20,211 bases of DNA from CAZDHT01 sp964505325 (GCA_964505325.1 CAZDHT010000075.1:1-20211); one strand, 5' to 3'; counted from the first letter of the stretch, positions 1-9,215 are shown. The notes: generated by a model not told the origin, from the letters alone. Numbers and translations: made by a program.

Positions 1-511
1 AGGGACCTATCCCCTGCCCGAGGCGCAGCTCGACCGGTTCTTCTTCTGCCTGCTGATCGACTACCCCTCGTACGACGAGGAGTACGAAGTCGTGGTGCGA
101 AACACGCGGCGGCAAAGCATCGACCTGAAGTCGGTCTTCAGCGCCGAGGAAATCCTCCAGCTCCAGGACATCGTGCTGGATGTGCCCGCGCCGCCGCACA
201 CGGTCAACTACGCGCTGACGCTGGCGCGGGCGAGTCGTCCGAAGGACCCGCTGGCGACCGAGCACGCCAGGAAGTTCATCGAGTGGGGGGCCGGCCCGCG
301 CGCATCGATGTACCTGATCCTGGCCGCCAAGGCGCTGGCGCTGCTTCGCAAGAACCCGGCGGTCTCCTGCGACGAGATCCGGCGCGTGGCGCCCGAGATC
401 CTGCGCCACCGCATTATCCCCAACTACAACGCCACCGGCGAGGGCGTCACCATCGAGGACATCATCGCCCGATTGCTGAAAGAGGTCCCCGAGCCGTCGT
501 ACAAGGAATAG
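1..511 (+). CDS. moxR: MoxR-family AAA+ ATPase, C-terminal part (5' end outside window)
   Basis: The reading frame is open from base 2, and its first residues read GTYPLPEAQLDRFFFCLLID. This is the MoxR-type block (LPEAQLDRF, with the presumed arginine finger) that follows the AAA+ core, so the gene starts upstream and only about 169 residues are visible. The rest is the helical lid, with a conserved-looking end in IIPNYNATGEGVTIEDIIARLL. MoxR ATPases act in the cytoplasm as chaperone-like remodellers, usually of vWA-domain partners encoded beside them, as here. The Walker A and B motifs are outside the window. The stop (TAG at 509-511) lies 15 bp before the DUF58 gene, which indicates one transcript. 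The internal GTG at 92 is not the true start because homology continues upstream of it. Family assignment is very secure; the exact MoxR subfamily cannot be decided from this part. Confidence 0.95.
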   Translation, partial: GTYPLPEAQLDRFFFCLLIDYPSYDEEYEVVVRNTRRQSIDLKSVFSAEEILQLQDIVLDVPAPPHTVNYALTLARASRPKDPLATEHARKFIEWGAGPRASMYLILAAKALALLRKNPAVSCDEIRRVAPEILRHRIIPNYNATGEGVTIEDIIARLLKEVPEPSYKE

Positions 512-526
512 GTCGGGAAAGCGGCG

Positions 527-1450
527 ATGCCGGAACAGAGAACGCAGTATCACTTCTTGAAGCCGGAAGACGTGCTCAAGCTGAGGAGCTACGAGTTCGC
601 CCCCAGGATGATCGTCGACGGATACTTCGCCGGGACCCACCGCTCGTCCCACAAGGGGCAGTCGGCCGATTTCTTCGACTACCGCGAGTACTCGCCCGGC
701 GATGACATCCGCTCGATCGACTGGAAGGTCTTCGCCCGGTCCGACCGCTACTTCGTCCGCCTCTTCGAGCAGTACACCGACATGGTCTGTTATCTGTTCC
801 TGGATTCGAGCGGCTCGATGGGATACGGAAAGCCCTTCACCAAGCTCGAGTACTGTTCGTTCTTCGCCGCCGCGCTGTCGTACCTGGTCATCAAGCAGGG
901 CGACCTGGTGTCGGTGACCGTCACCGACGACGGCATCCGCGAACACTTCCCCGCCGGAAGCACGCACGGCCACCTGACGAACATCCTGAACTGCCTCGAA
1001 CGCAACCGGCCCGGACGACGGACCAACCTGGCGCAGGCGCTCCTGCGGGCGACCCCGCTGCTCAAGAAGCGGGGCATCCTGATCATTATCTCCGACTTGC
1101 TGGACAGCCCCGGCCGGTTCTTCACCGCGCTGAACCCGTACCTGCACCGCGGGTTCGAGGTGATGATCTTCCACATCCTGCACCCCGAAGAGCTGAAGAT
1201 GCCCCCGCGCGGCTACGTCCGGTTCGAGGACATGGAGACCGGCCGGCACCTGACCACCGACAGCGACACGATCCTCAAGGGCTACGTTCGGGCGGTTGAG
1301 CAGGCGCGGCTCAACGTGCGGGCGCTGTCGATCCGCAAGGGGGTCACGTACACGTTCGCCAGCACCCAGACGCACTACTTCAACCTGTTCGACGAGTTCA
1401 CGGCCAAGCGCGGTCGAAGCACCGCCGCCCGGCTGAACGGGATCAGATAG
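527..1450 (+). CDS. DUF58 domain protein (vWA-like), MoxR partner
   Basis: This 307-aa soluble protein carries the DUF58 signature at about residues 51-81 (DYREYSPGDDIRSIDWKVFA, then RYFVRLFEQ). A vWA-like fold follows, with an intact MIDAS metal site: D93-S-S-G-S97, then a Thr in RRTNLAQAL and an Asp in IIISDLLD. It has no signal peptide or membrane segment, so it is probably cytoplasmic or membrane-peripheral. DUF58 genes habitually follow moxR, and their products are thought to be substrates or adaptors of the ATPase. The ATG at 527 fits the family start; its ribosome-binding site is weak (GGGAAAG), consistent with coupling to moxR 15 bp upstream. It belongs to the operon that runs to 13912. 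Family assignment is secure; the molecular role is unknown. Confidence 0.93.
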   Translation: MPEQRTQYHFLKPEDVLKLRSYEFAPRMIVDGYFAGTHRSSHKGQSADFFDYREYSPGDDIRSIDWKVFARSDRYFVRLFEQYTDMVCYLFLDSSGSMGYGKPFTKLEYCSFFAAALSYLVIKQGDLVSVTVTDDGIREHFPAGSTHGHLTNILNCLERNRPGRRTNLAQALLRATPLLKKRGILIIISDLLDSPGRFFTALNPYLHRGFEVMIFHILHPEELKMPPRGYVRFEDMETGRHLTTDSDTILKGYVRAVEQARLNVRALSIRKGVTYTFASTQTHYFNLFDEFTAKRGRSTAARLNGIR

Positions 1451-1502
1451 CGCCGCAAGGAAGAGCGCGGCAAGTTATCACGGCTCTGGGTAACGAGAGG
1501 CG

Positions 1503-3566
1503 ATGGCACTGTCGTTCGCTAATCCCTGGCTGCTTTCCTTCCTGGCGCTGGGGGCGCTCCCCGTCTTGATCCACCTGTTCGCCCGGCGCCGGCCGCGGCG
1601 AGTCCCCGTGTCGTCGCTCTATCACATTCGGCCCGTGGTCAAACAGACCCAGAAGCTGCGCCGCCCGCGTGACATCATCATCCTGATTCTGCGAACGCTG
1701 CTCGTGCTCGCGCTGGTGATCATCTTCTCCCGGCCGATCTGGCACCCCAAGCGGAGCCTGGCCCGGTCGTCCCAGACAAACCGGGTGGCGCTGTTGATCG
1801 ACCGATCGCTGTCGATGCAGTGCAACGAGGGCGGGCTGACCCGCTTCGGCTCGGCCCAGGCCGCCGCCCTCCAGGTGCTGGAGATGCTGCCGGCGGGGGC
1901 GCAGGCCAACATCGTGTGGCTGGCGTCCGGCTATGAGACCACGGCCGACAAGCTGACCGACAACATCGAGCTGCTGCGGCGGGACATCGAGAACAAGCCG
2001 GTCAGCTACGAGATGGCGTCGGTGCAGCCCGCGCTCGACAAAGCGGTGGAACTGGTCAGCTCGCGTGAAGGCGGCCAGGTGTACGTCATCTCCGACTTTC
2101 AGACCACGAACTGGAAGAACGCGGACTTCGGCCGGCTGCCGCCGAACGTCCAAGTGTTGAACATCGTCGTCGGCCGCCGACAGACCCCCAACCACAGCAT
2201 CGGGAAAGTCGAGATCAGCCCGGCGTCGCCCGTCGCCGGCGAGACCTTCCGCGTGGCCTGCACTGTCGCCAACATGGGGCCGGACCCGGTGGAGCAGGAG
2301 GTGCTGCTGGAGGTGGGCACGGTCATTCGGCAGGAGAAGATCACGCTCGCGCCTTACAGCCAGGGCAATGTCTCCTTTGATTGCACCATGAAGAAGCGCG
2401 GCCGATTCCCTCTGAAGGTGTCGGTTTCGGAGGACAACCTTTCGGCCGACAACACCCGCTACGGCGCCGTGACGATCAGCCCGTCGATCCGGGTGGGCGT
2501 GTGCGGAATGGCGAAGGACGCGGGCCTGAGGCTTTTGAAGAACGCCATTGCCACGAGCGCCCGCGAAGCCGGGACCGTCCGCCTGATCGAGCTTCCGATG
2601 CAGGCGCTCGAAACCGCGGACCGGATGGGCCTGGACGTGATCTTACTGTACGGGTGGGACGGCCGCGGCCCCGCGCAGGTGGCGGGGGCGATCACTGCGT
2701 CCGAGGCGACGTTCGTGTGGGTGTTGCCCTCGGGCCCCGGCGGCGCGCGGGGGATCGATAGCTCCCTGTTCGCCAAGTGCGGGGTGGATCTCGCCGTCGG
2801 GGCGTGGCGGAGGGCCGATCCGGGCAAGCCGCTGTCGATGGCGGTCGCGGATCCGAAACACCCCCTCGTCGGCGTGTTCGACGGCGGCCGGTCGGGCGAC
2901 ATGGGGCTGTCGGATTTCCGCGGGGCGTTTCAGGTGACCGGAGACGGCGGCCACACCATCCTCGCCTACGGCGACGACGCGCCCGCGCTGGTGTCGGTCG
3001 ATCTGCTCAAGCGGACGTTCTTCCTGTGGAATATCGCTCTGGATCCGGACACGAGCAACTTCGCGAACAGCAACACCTTCCTGCCGATCGTGCAGGAGCT
3101 GGTGCTCCAGAACCGAATCCAGAAAGGTCATCCCACGTTCGTGACGGGCGATTCCATCTCGCTCCCGCTTCCGGTCGACACGGATGCGGCCTCGCTCGGC
3201 CTCGAGCTGAGCCAGGGCGGCAAGCCGCGGCGACTGCCTCAGAGGCGCGCGATCGTTCTGCCACAGAAGGGTCAGTTGAGGGTGTTCCTCGAGAAGGCGG
3301 AGGAGCCCGGCCAGTACCGATTCTCGGACCGTTCGGGCACGATCCACCTGGTGGCGGCGAACGTCCCGGCAGTCGAAAGCGACCTGCGGTGTCTTGAGAA
3401 AGAAAAGCTGCAGCGGCGCGGAAGCTCATCGGCGCTGATGCTGGGCAAGGAATCGATACGATCGATCCACAAAGGGATTCCGCTCTGGCCCTATTTTCTG
3501 GCGTGCGGGATTGTCGCGTTCCTTGCGGAATCGATCCTGCTGGCGGTGTGGAAGGTCAAGGAATGA
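1503..3566 (+). CDS. BatA-like membrane protein with vWA domain
   Basis: This 687-aa protein begins with the N-terminal membrane module typical of BatA-like (Bacteroides aerotolerance) proteins: FANPWLLSFLALGALPVLIH (TM about 7-27), a basic loop with RRPRRVPVSSLYHIRPV, and a second TM at about 57-77. A vWA domain follows with MIDAS D100-R-S-L-S104 and a later Asp in VYVISDFQT. The middle part (about 235-335) looks like an Ig/CARDB-type beta domain (VSPASPVAGETFRVACTV-like). Near the C-terminus is a third membrane segment (PLWPYFLACGIVAFLAESIL). The bulk probably faces the periplasm or outer compartment, although the topology is inferred. The start at ATG 1503 is preceded by GAGAGG. Its last codon overlaps the next start as ATGA. 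It is longer than classical BatA (about 330 aa); planctomycete homologues are typically of this extended kind. Confidence 0.9.
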   Translation: MALSFANPWLLSFLALGALPVLIHLFARRRPRRVPVSSLYHIRPVVKQTQKLRRPRDIIILILRTLLVLALVIIFSRPIWHPKRSLARSSQTNRVALLIDRSLSMQCNEGGLTRFGSAQAAALQVLEMLPAGAQANIVWLASGYETTADKLTDNIELLRRDIENKPVSYEMASVQPALDKAVELVSSREGGQVYVISDFQTTNWKNADFGRLPPNVQVLNIVVGRRQTPNHSIGKVEISPASPVAGETFRVACTVANMGPDPVEQEVLLEVGTVIRQEKITLAPYSQGNVSFDCTMKKRGRFPLKVSVSEDNLSADNTRYGAVTISPSIRVGVCGMAKDAGLRLLKNAIATSAREAGTVRLIELPMQALETADRMGLDVILLYGWDGRGPAQVAGAITASEATFVWVLPSGPGGARGIDSSLFAKCGVDLAVGAWRRADPGKPLSMAVADPKHPLVGVFDGGRSGDMGLSDFRGAFQVTGDGGHTILAYGDDAPALVSVDLLKRTFFLWNIALDPDTSNFANSNTFLPIVQELVLQNRIQKGHPTFVTGDSISLPLPVDTDAASLGLELSQGGKPRRLPQRRAIVLPQKGQLRVFLEKAEEPGQYRFSDRSGTIHLVAANVPAVESDLRCLEKEKLQRRGSSSALMLGKESIRSIHKGIPLWPYFLACGIVAFLAESILLAVWKVKE

Positions 3567-5848
3567 CGCCGGCGCTGTTCGCCACGATTGACTTCCAGCC
3601 GGTCATCCCGGCGGGCTACATCGCCCTGCTCGCGGTGGTCGCGACGGCGCTGATGGTCTACATCACGGCCAAGGTCCCCCGCAGCGTCCGCACGGCCGAC
3701 AAGGTGGGGCTGTTTCTACTACGGGCGCTGTTCTTCGGCTCGCTGCTGATGCTGCTGCTGAACCCGGGACGCCTGTTTCGCTTTCACCCCGAGGAGGAAA
3801 AGCCCGCGATCGTCTGGCTGATCGACCGGTCGAAGAGCATGGCGATCGAGGACGCCGACGGCAGATCCCGCCTGCGGGCGGCCCGCAAGATCGCCGAGCA
3901 GCACGTCGCCGACCGCGCCGAGGGCCGACTGACCCACAAGGTGTTCCTGTTCGACAACCGCGTCCGCGAGATCGCCCCAGGCGGACTGGATTCAGCCGCC
4001 CCGCGCAACGCGGGCACGAACATCCCGGGCGCCCTGGAGGATATGTTCCGCGCGGTTCCGCCCGGGGTTCGTGTTCCGGCGGTTTTCCTGCTGTCCGACG
4101 GCATCCAGACGGTCGAGGCCGACCGCAAGCGGGCGCTGGTGATGGCCAGTTCGCGCCGCACCCGCATCTATCCCGTGTTGGTCGGCGGCGACGTCGCCGC
4201 CAAGGACGTCTCGGTACACGTTCTCGGCGGACGGAAGGTCTCGTTCGTCGGGCACCCGGTCAACGTCAACGTGGAACTGGCGCACAAATCGTTGAAGCCG
4301 CGGACGATCACGGTTCGCCTCGTGCGCGCCGCCCGGCACCGGGAAGCCGCAGAGGTCGTGGGCCGCAGGCAGGTCGAGGTGTCGGGCACCGGGGTGCAGA
4401 CCGTCTCCTTCCAGGTGAAGAACGAGAAGCCAGGGTTCTACCGGTACGTGATCGAGACGGATCCGCTCGACGGGGAGTTCAACCAGCAGAACAACCGCGA
4501 CCAGACCGACGTGGTCACGCTGAAGGAGAAGATCCGGGTCCTGCTCGTGGAGGGCAACCCGTACTGGGAGACGAAGTACCTGGTCCAACTGCTCCAAAAG
4601 GACCAGAGCATCAACATCAAGGCCATCTTCATGCTGGCGCGGGGCAGGGCGTTCGAGGTGGGAGAGATCGACGAAGCCAAGCCGGAAAACGAGAACGAGG
4701 AGAACGAGTCGCTCGCGTTCCCGGAGACGATCGAGGAGCTTCAGAAGTACAACCTGGTCATTCTCGGACAGGACGTCCGGTTTCTGATCGCGCCGAAACA
4801 CGCGGCGCTGCTGGAGAGCTTCCTGTACGATCACGGCGGGGCGCTGCTGTTCGCGCGCGGCAAGCCCTTCAGCGGCGAGTTCCCCCAGTTGGCCCGGCTC
4901 GAACCACTGGTCTGGTCGGACCGGCTCACCGAACTGAGCGGCCGGTTGATGCCCACCGAGCTGGGGCTCCGGCTGCCGCTGTTCCAGTACGATCTCAGCG
5001 AGCCGCTGGCCGAGACGATGCGGACGCTGCCGAAGGTATCGCCGCGTCACCAGGTCGACCGCCTGAAGAGCTTCTCGGAAGTGCTCGCCCACACGACGAA
5101 CGACGTGCAGGCTCAGCCGACCCCGGCGCTGATCGTTCGGAAGATGGGCAAGGGGATTGCGGCGACCGTCAACGCAGAGGGACTATGGCGGTGGGACTTC
5201 ATGCCGCCGCGGCTGAAACAGTACCGGGGTGTCTACCCGACGTTCTGGGGGCAGTTGATCCGCTGGATGGCGCTGCGCTCCGACTTCCTGCCGGGGCAGA
5301 ACATCTCGTTCCGGTCGTCGGGCGTCATCTTCAGGCCCGGCCAACTCATCCAGTTCACCGTGGCCCAACGCTTCCAGGGCAACCGCCCGCTGAAGCCGGT
5401 CGTCCGGATATTCCGGGTGGGCGCGGGCGGCGGCGCCTCGAAGGTCGTCCAGACACTGGTACCCGGGCGCAGCCGGTCGCACGCGAATGTCTGGCACGCC
5501 ATGTGCTTCCTCGAGCAGGCGGGCAACTACGAGGCGAGGCTGTTCGACGGCGAGAAGCTCCACGAAAAGGTGACCCTCGCCCTGACGGTCAAGCCGCGCG
5601 CCGACGAGACCAGTGAGTTGAGCGCCGACCCCGCGTACCTGAAAACCATCGCCCGGCAGACCGGGGGGCGGCTGCTGGCGGCGAACGAGATCGACGGGGT
5701 AATCCGTCGTCTCGAGCTCGGTCAGGCCCCGGCCGCCCGCGAGCGCAAGCGGTGGCGGCTGGCGTGGGATTCCGTTGTGTTCCTGTTGGCGGCCGCTGCG
5801 TTCGCCGCGCTGGAATGGACCTGGAGAAGGAGAAGGGGGTTGCTGTGA
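3563..5848 (+). CDS. Membrane vWA protein with degenerate glutamine-amidotransferase-like domain
   Basis: I start this at ATG 3563, which overlaps the previous stop as ATGA with AAGGTCAAGGA just upstream, giving 761 aa. An upstream in-frame ATG at 3503 would add 20 residues with no membrane logic. Two TM segments lie at about 16-36 and 47-67, followed by a vWA domain with MIDAS D88-R-S-K-S92, a Thr in GTNIPGAL and an Asp in LLSDGIQT. A beta-rich segment follows, then a class I GATase-like domain from about residue 323 (RVLLVEGNPYWETKYLVQLL, then NLVILGQDVRF and HGGALLFARG). No nucleophilic Cys is visible at the expected elbow, so I infer a structural or ligand-binding domain, not an enzyme. 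A final TM near 735-755 precedes an Arg-rich tail (WTWRRRRG). The protein is probably anchored on both sides of a large extracytoplasmic domain. It would be the second membrane vWA partner of MoxR in this operon. Confidence 0.88.
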   Translation: MTPALFATIDFQPVIPAGYIALLAVVATALMVYITAKVPRSVRTADKVGLFLLRALFFGSLLMLLLNPGRLFRFHPEEEKPAIVWLIDRSKSMAIEDADGRSRLRAARKIAEQHVADRAEGRLTHKVFLFDNRVREIAPGGLDSAAPRNAGTNIPGALEDMFRAVPPGVRVPAVFLLSDGIQTVEADRKRALVMASSRRTRIYPVLVGGDVAAKDVSVHVLGGRKVSFVGHPVNVNVELAHKSLKPRTITVRLVRAARHREAAEVVGRRQVEVSGTGVQTVSFQVKNEKPGFYRYVIETDPLDGEFNQQNNRDQTDVVTLKEKIRVLLVEGNPYWETKYLVQLLQKDQSINIKAIFMLARGRAFEVGEIDEAKPENENEENESLAFPETIEELQKYNLVILGQDVRFLIAPKHAALLESFLYDHGGALLFARGKPFSGEFPQLARLEPLVWSDRLTELSGRLMPTELGLRLPLFQYDLSEPLAETMRTLPKVSPRHQVDRLKSFSEVLAHTTNDVQAQPTPALIVRKMGKGIAATVNAEGLWRWDFMPPRLKQYRGVYPTFWGQLIRWMALRSDFLPGQNISFRSSGVIFRPGQLIQFTVAQRFQGNRPLKPVVRIFRVGAGGGASKVVQTLVPGRSRSHANVWHAMCFLEQAGNYEARLFDGEKLHEKVTLALTVKPRADETSELSADPAYLKTIARQTGGRLLAANEIDGVIRRLELGQAPAARERKRWRLAWDSVVFLLAAAAFAALEWTWRRRRGLL

Positions 5849-8535
5849 TCAAGAAAGCCCTGGTCCCATTCTACCATCGGTACACGCGCCTGCGGCTGTT
5901 CGGCTCCTTCACGCGGACGATCGGGTTGGCGTCGGTGCTGGGGTTCGGCATGATCTGGGCCGACCGCCTGGCCGCCTTCCCCGCCCGGACGCGGGTCGCG
6001 ATCGTCCTGTGCTTCGGGGCCATCGTCGGCGCGTACGTCGTCGCGCGGCTGGTGGATCTCTTCCTGATCTCCTTCGACCACGTCGCCCTGTGCGTGGACG
6101 GGCACCTCGGCTCGACCCGCCACGGCGTCCTGACCGCGTGGCAACTGGAGTCAGACGCCGGCGGAGCATCCCGCAATCCCGCCGAAGCCGCCCTGGCCGC
6201 ACATCACATCGAAGGGGCATCGAAAGTCGTCGGGGCGCTGAATCCCGCCCAGGTCTTCCCGCGCCGGCGGTTCGTCCGCCAGTGCCGATACCTCGCCCCG
6301 GCCGGGGCCTGCCTGTTCCTGCTGCTCGTGTGGGGCGGCTGGTCGATTATCCCTCGGTACTTCGACCCCTACAGCGACCACCCGCCCTACTCGAACATGG
6401 TCTTCAAGGTGACGCCGGAGAGGCCCCGCGTCGTCTACGGCGAGGACATCGAAGTGAAGGTGACCGTCGAGGGCGGATCACCGGACGAGGTGGTCCTGTT
6501 CACGCAGGACGAAACGGGCGTGCGGCAGTCGCCCTGCTTCCGGACGCGGGGCAATGCGTTCACCCAGCGCATCGAAAAGGCAACCCGGCCGCTGAAGTTC
6601 TGGTTCGCCGCCGGGCGCGCCCGGAGCAAGTGGCAGCATCTCGAGCTGATCCTCATCCCCAAGATCGTCTCACTCAGGCTGAGAATCGTCCCGCCGGAAT
6701 ACACCCTGGCCGGCCCGAAGAGCTTCGTCGTCGGGCAGAAACCCATCCGCGCGCTCAAAGGCTCCCTGATGCAACTGACCGTGTTCTCCAATCGGCCCCT
6801 CTCGGGCGGGGACCTGACGATCCGGCCGCTCGAAAAGAAGGGGGACCGCGTCGAGGTGAAGGCGACCCGCCGGAGCCCGCACGCTGTCGCGTTCAACTGG
6901 AAGATCATCACCTCGGCGCAGTTGAAACTGAACATCACCGACGTCGAAGGCCACGCCAGCCGCGAGGACCTCGCGCTCTACCAGGAGGCCGTTCCGGATG
7001 AAAAGCCGGAGGTCTATTTCGAGCTGCCCAAGCCGCTGGTGATGGCGACCCCGGAGAGCCAGATCCCGTACCGGGTTCTGGCCCGCGACGACTACGGTCT
7101 GAAACACTTGAAGCTGTTCCGCTGCCTCAAGAACTTCCGCGAAACGGTCCGCGAGATGCCGCTGGAAAAGCCATACGCCTGTGAGAGCGTGTGCTCGGGC
7201 AAGTTCGACATGGCGGCGCTGGGCGTCCGGCCCGGCGACGACATCGAGTATTTCGGCGAGGCGAGCGACTACAACCCGTGGGCGCTGGGCATGGCCGCAT
7301 CCAAGCTCTATCAGATCAAGATCATCTCAATGGAGCACTACCTGAACATCCAGCGCACCCGCGCCCGGCTGGAAGACTTCCAGGATCGCTACCGCGCCCT
7401 CCAGCGGCGGATGAGCCGCCTGGTCGAGGAAGCCGAGCGGCTGCAAAAGGCGCGGGAGAAGAGGGACCCGAAGGAATTGGCCGAGGCCCGGCGCCGCTTC
7501 CAGCAGCAACTCGACCAGGCGCTGAGGATGGCCCGGATGTTCACCGAAGCCAAGGCGCTGTACGATCTCGAGAAGGAGTTTCAGAAGCAGATCGAGCCGA
7601 TGCGGCGGCGGCTGGAGCGCCTGTCGAAAGAGAGCGACCTCACCTCCGAAGATCTGGCCGACCTCATCAAGGACATGAAGCGGGAAGACCAGCCGGCGCT
7701 CGACGGCATGGTGAGCCAGGCGGAGATGATCACCCGGGCCGCTTGGGTCCAGCAGCTTCAGAACGAGTTCCTCAAGATCGTCAAGCAGCAGAACCTCCTC
7801 CAGCGGCGCCTGAGTCCGCTCAAGAGCCGGATCAAGATCCGCGACGAACTGGAGCCGTACGGGCGCGAGCAGGAGGCCATCGAGGGGCGCCTCAAGAAGC
7901 TCACCGAGGAGTTGAAGCGCCAGATCAAGGACCTCCCCGAAGACCTGGAGCCGCTGAAGAAGAGCGTCGAGGAGTTCCTCACCAAGCTGTCCGAACTCGC
8001 CCCGGAGAAGGACATGGCCAAGTGCCGGAAGGCGTGCGGAGACGGCGATGGCGCGCCGGCGCACGCGTCGGCCCGGGCCGCGTACGAGAAGCTGCGGAGC
8101 CTGATCACCGTGTGCAATGGGCAGGGCCTCGCCGGCGGCGCGGGCGGGTGCCAGATATTCAAGCCGGCCATTATGGTCACGTCGCTTCGGCAGCTCGTGA
8201 TGGCCGATCGAGCCGGAATGTCCGGCAGCGGGGGCGCCGGCGCGAGCGGCCAGTCGGGCTACGCGATGAGCATGCTGACCCCGTCGAACGCCCAACTCGC
8301 CGGCCCCGCGGTGCTCGGCGGTGGCCGCACCGGGACCGGCCGGGGCGACGGCCACGCCACCCCCCTCACCCGCGAGATGGAGATCGAACGTGAGCACGCC
8401 CGGACCGCCGGGGCGCGAGCGCACGAGTTCAGGTTCGACCCCAACGAGCCGTTCCCCGAGAAATATCGGGAGCAGCTCATCGAGTACTTCAAACGTGCCA
8501 CCCAGGAACCGTCGGAGGAGGAGCCGGAACGATGA
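5845..8535 (+). CDS. Membrane-anchored coiled-coil protein, DUF4175-like
   Basis: I chose GTG 5845, which overlaps the previous stop as GTGA and sits behind the purine-rich GGAGAAGGAGAAGGGGG; this gives 896 aa. ATG 5815 is an alternative adding 10 residues. The first 175 residues hold three TM segments (about 20-38, 45-68, 153-172). Beta domains follow (PERPRVVYGEDIEVKVTVEG; IVPPEYTLAGPKS; then IPYRVLARDDYGLKHLKLF). A long charged coiled coil spans about 495-745, rich in Arg, Glu, Gln and Leu. The tail is Gly-rich (GSGGAGASGQSGY; GGGRTGTGRGDG) and ends in EPFPEKYREQLIEYFKRA, a motif I associate with proteins of planctomycete moxR/vWA clusters. Three TMs plus a long extracytoplasmic coil resemble DUF4175 proteins, but I would want an HMM match before naming it. 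It may be a stalk or scaffold for the vWA proteins (inference). Confidence 0.82.
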   Translation: MIKKALVPFYHRYTRLRLFGSFTRTIGLASVLGFGMIWADRLAAFPARTRVAIVLCFGAIVGAYVVARLVDLFLISFDHVALCVDGHLGSTRHGVLTAWQLESDAGGASRNPAEAALAAHHIEGASKVVGALNPAQVFPRRRFVRQCRYLAPAGACLFLLLVWGGWSIIPRYFDPYSDHPPYSNMVFKVTPERPRVVYGEDIEVKVTVEGGSPDEVVLFTQDETGVRQSPCFRTRGNAFTQRIEKATRPLKFWFAAGRARSKWQHLELILIPKIVSLRLRIVPPEYTLAGPKSFVVGQKPIRALKGSLMQLTVFSNRPLSGGDLTIRPLEKKGDRVEVKATRRSPHAVAFNWKIITSAQLKLNITDVEGHASREDLALYQEAVPDEKPEVYFELPKPLVMATPESQIPYRVLARDDYGLKHLKLFRCLKNFRETVREMPLEKPYACESVCSGKFDMAALGVRPGDDIEYFGEASDYNPWALGMAASKLYQIKIISMEHYLNIQRTRARLEDFQDRYRALQRRMSRLVEEAERLQKAREKRDPKELAEARRRFQQQLDQALRMARMFTEAKALYDLEKEFQKQIEPMRRRLERLSKESDLTSEDLADLIKDMKREDQPALDGMVSQAEMITRAAWVQQLQNEFLKIVKQQNLLQRRLSPLKSRIKIRDELEPYGREQEAIEGRLKKLTEELKRQIKDLPEDLEPLKKSVEEFLTKLSELAPEKDMAKCRKACGDGDGAPAHASARAAYEKLRSLITVCNGQGLAGGAGGCQIFKPAIMVTSLRQLVMADRAGMSGSGGAGASGQSGYAMSMLTPSNAQLAGPAVLGGGRTGTGRGDGHATPLTREMEIEREHARTAGARAHEFRFDPNEPFPEKYREQLIEYFKRATQEPSEEEPER

Positions 8536-9200
8536 GCAGACCGAGACGGATTCTCTTGCCCTTCCTAACGGCCGCGATGCTGGTCTTGCCGGAATCGGCC
8601 GTGTTCTCCAAGGAGGGCGTGATTCAATGCGGGAACCTGATCTACGCCCGGGACAAGACCTCCGAATGCTTTTCGGACGAGTTCCTGCGCCGCGTCGAGA
8701 AATTGACGTCGATCCGGACCGAGCGGATCTTCAAATCCGTCAAGCTCGACAGCGAGGAACTCTATAGCTTCCCCTTCACCATCATGACCGGCGAGGGCTC
8801 GTTCGTGCTCTCGAAGGGCGAGCGCGACAAACTGCGGGACTACCTGACCCGCGGCGGCTTCCTGCTGGCTTCGGCCGGGTGTTCGTCGAAGCCGTGGGAC
8901 GCCGCGTTCCGCCGTGAGGTCCGGCGCATCTTTCCCGACAAGAAGCTGAAGCCCATCCCGATGACGCATCCGATCTTCCGGACCGTGTTCAAGATCGACC
9001 GGATCGACCTCAAGAGCGCGGTGCCAGGGAAAGTGCTCCTCGAGGGCCTGGAGATCGACGGGAAGATCGTGATGATTTACTCGCCGCAGGGGCTGAACGA
9101 CACCGGCCACACGTCGGGCTGTTGCTGCTGTGGCGGGAACGAAGTGAAGAACTCGCTGAAGATCAACGTCAATGTCCTGGCGTATGCCCTCTTACATTGA
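8532..9200 (+). CDS. Secreted DUF4159 domain protein with a CCCC motif
   Basis: This 222-aa protein starts at ATG 8532, overlapping the previous stop as ATGA. A signal peptide covers about residues 1-26 (RRILLPFLTAAMLVLPESAVFS). The body matches DUF4159: LYSFPFTIMTGEGSFVLSKG, then LRDYLTRGGFLLASAGCSS, then PMTHPIFRTVFKI, and an end in INVNVLAYALLH. DUF4159 is a flavodoxin/GATase-like fold found beside moxR/vWA genes; its biochemical function is not known to me. Four consecutive cysteines (C197-C200, GCCCCGG), plus Cys in IQCGN, SECF and SAGCSS, are unusual for an exported protein. They suggest a bound metal or redox-controlled disulfides, which would explain the thioredoxin/CcdA gene 15 bp downstream. 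That link is inference. Confidence 0.88.
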   Translation: MSRPRRILLPFLTAAMLVLPESAVFSKEGVIQCGNLIYARDKTSECFSDEFLRRVEKLTSIRTERIFKSVKLDSEELYSFPFTIMTGEGSFVLSKGERDKLRDYLTRGGFLLASAGCSSKPWDAAFRREVRRIFPDKKLKPIPMTHPIFRTVFKIDRIDLKSAVPGKVLLEGLEIDGKIVMIYSPQGLNDTGHTSGCCCCGGNEVKNSLKINVNVLAYALLH

Positions 9201-9215
9201 GAAAGAGCCGATGAG

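Noticed and set aside
3503..3562. An N-terminal extension of the second vWA protein from ATG 3503
   Set aside because: It would overlap the upstream gene by 64 bp and add 20 residues with no membrane or signal logic. ATG 3563 has an ATGA overlap and AAGGTCAAGGA upstream.
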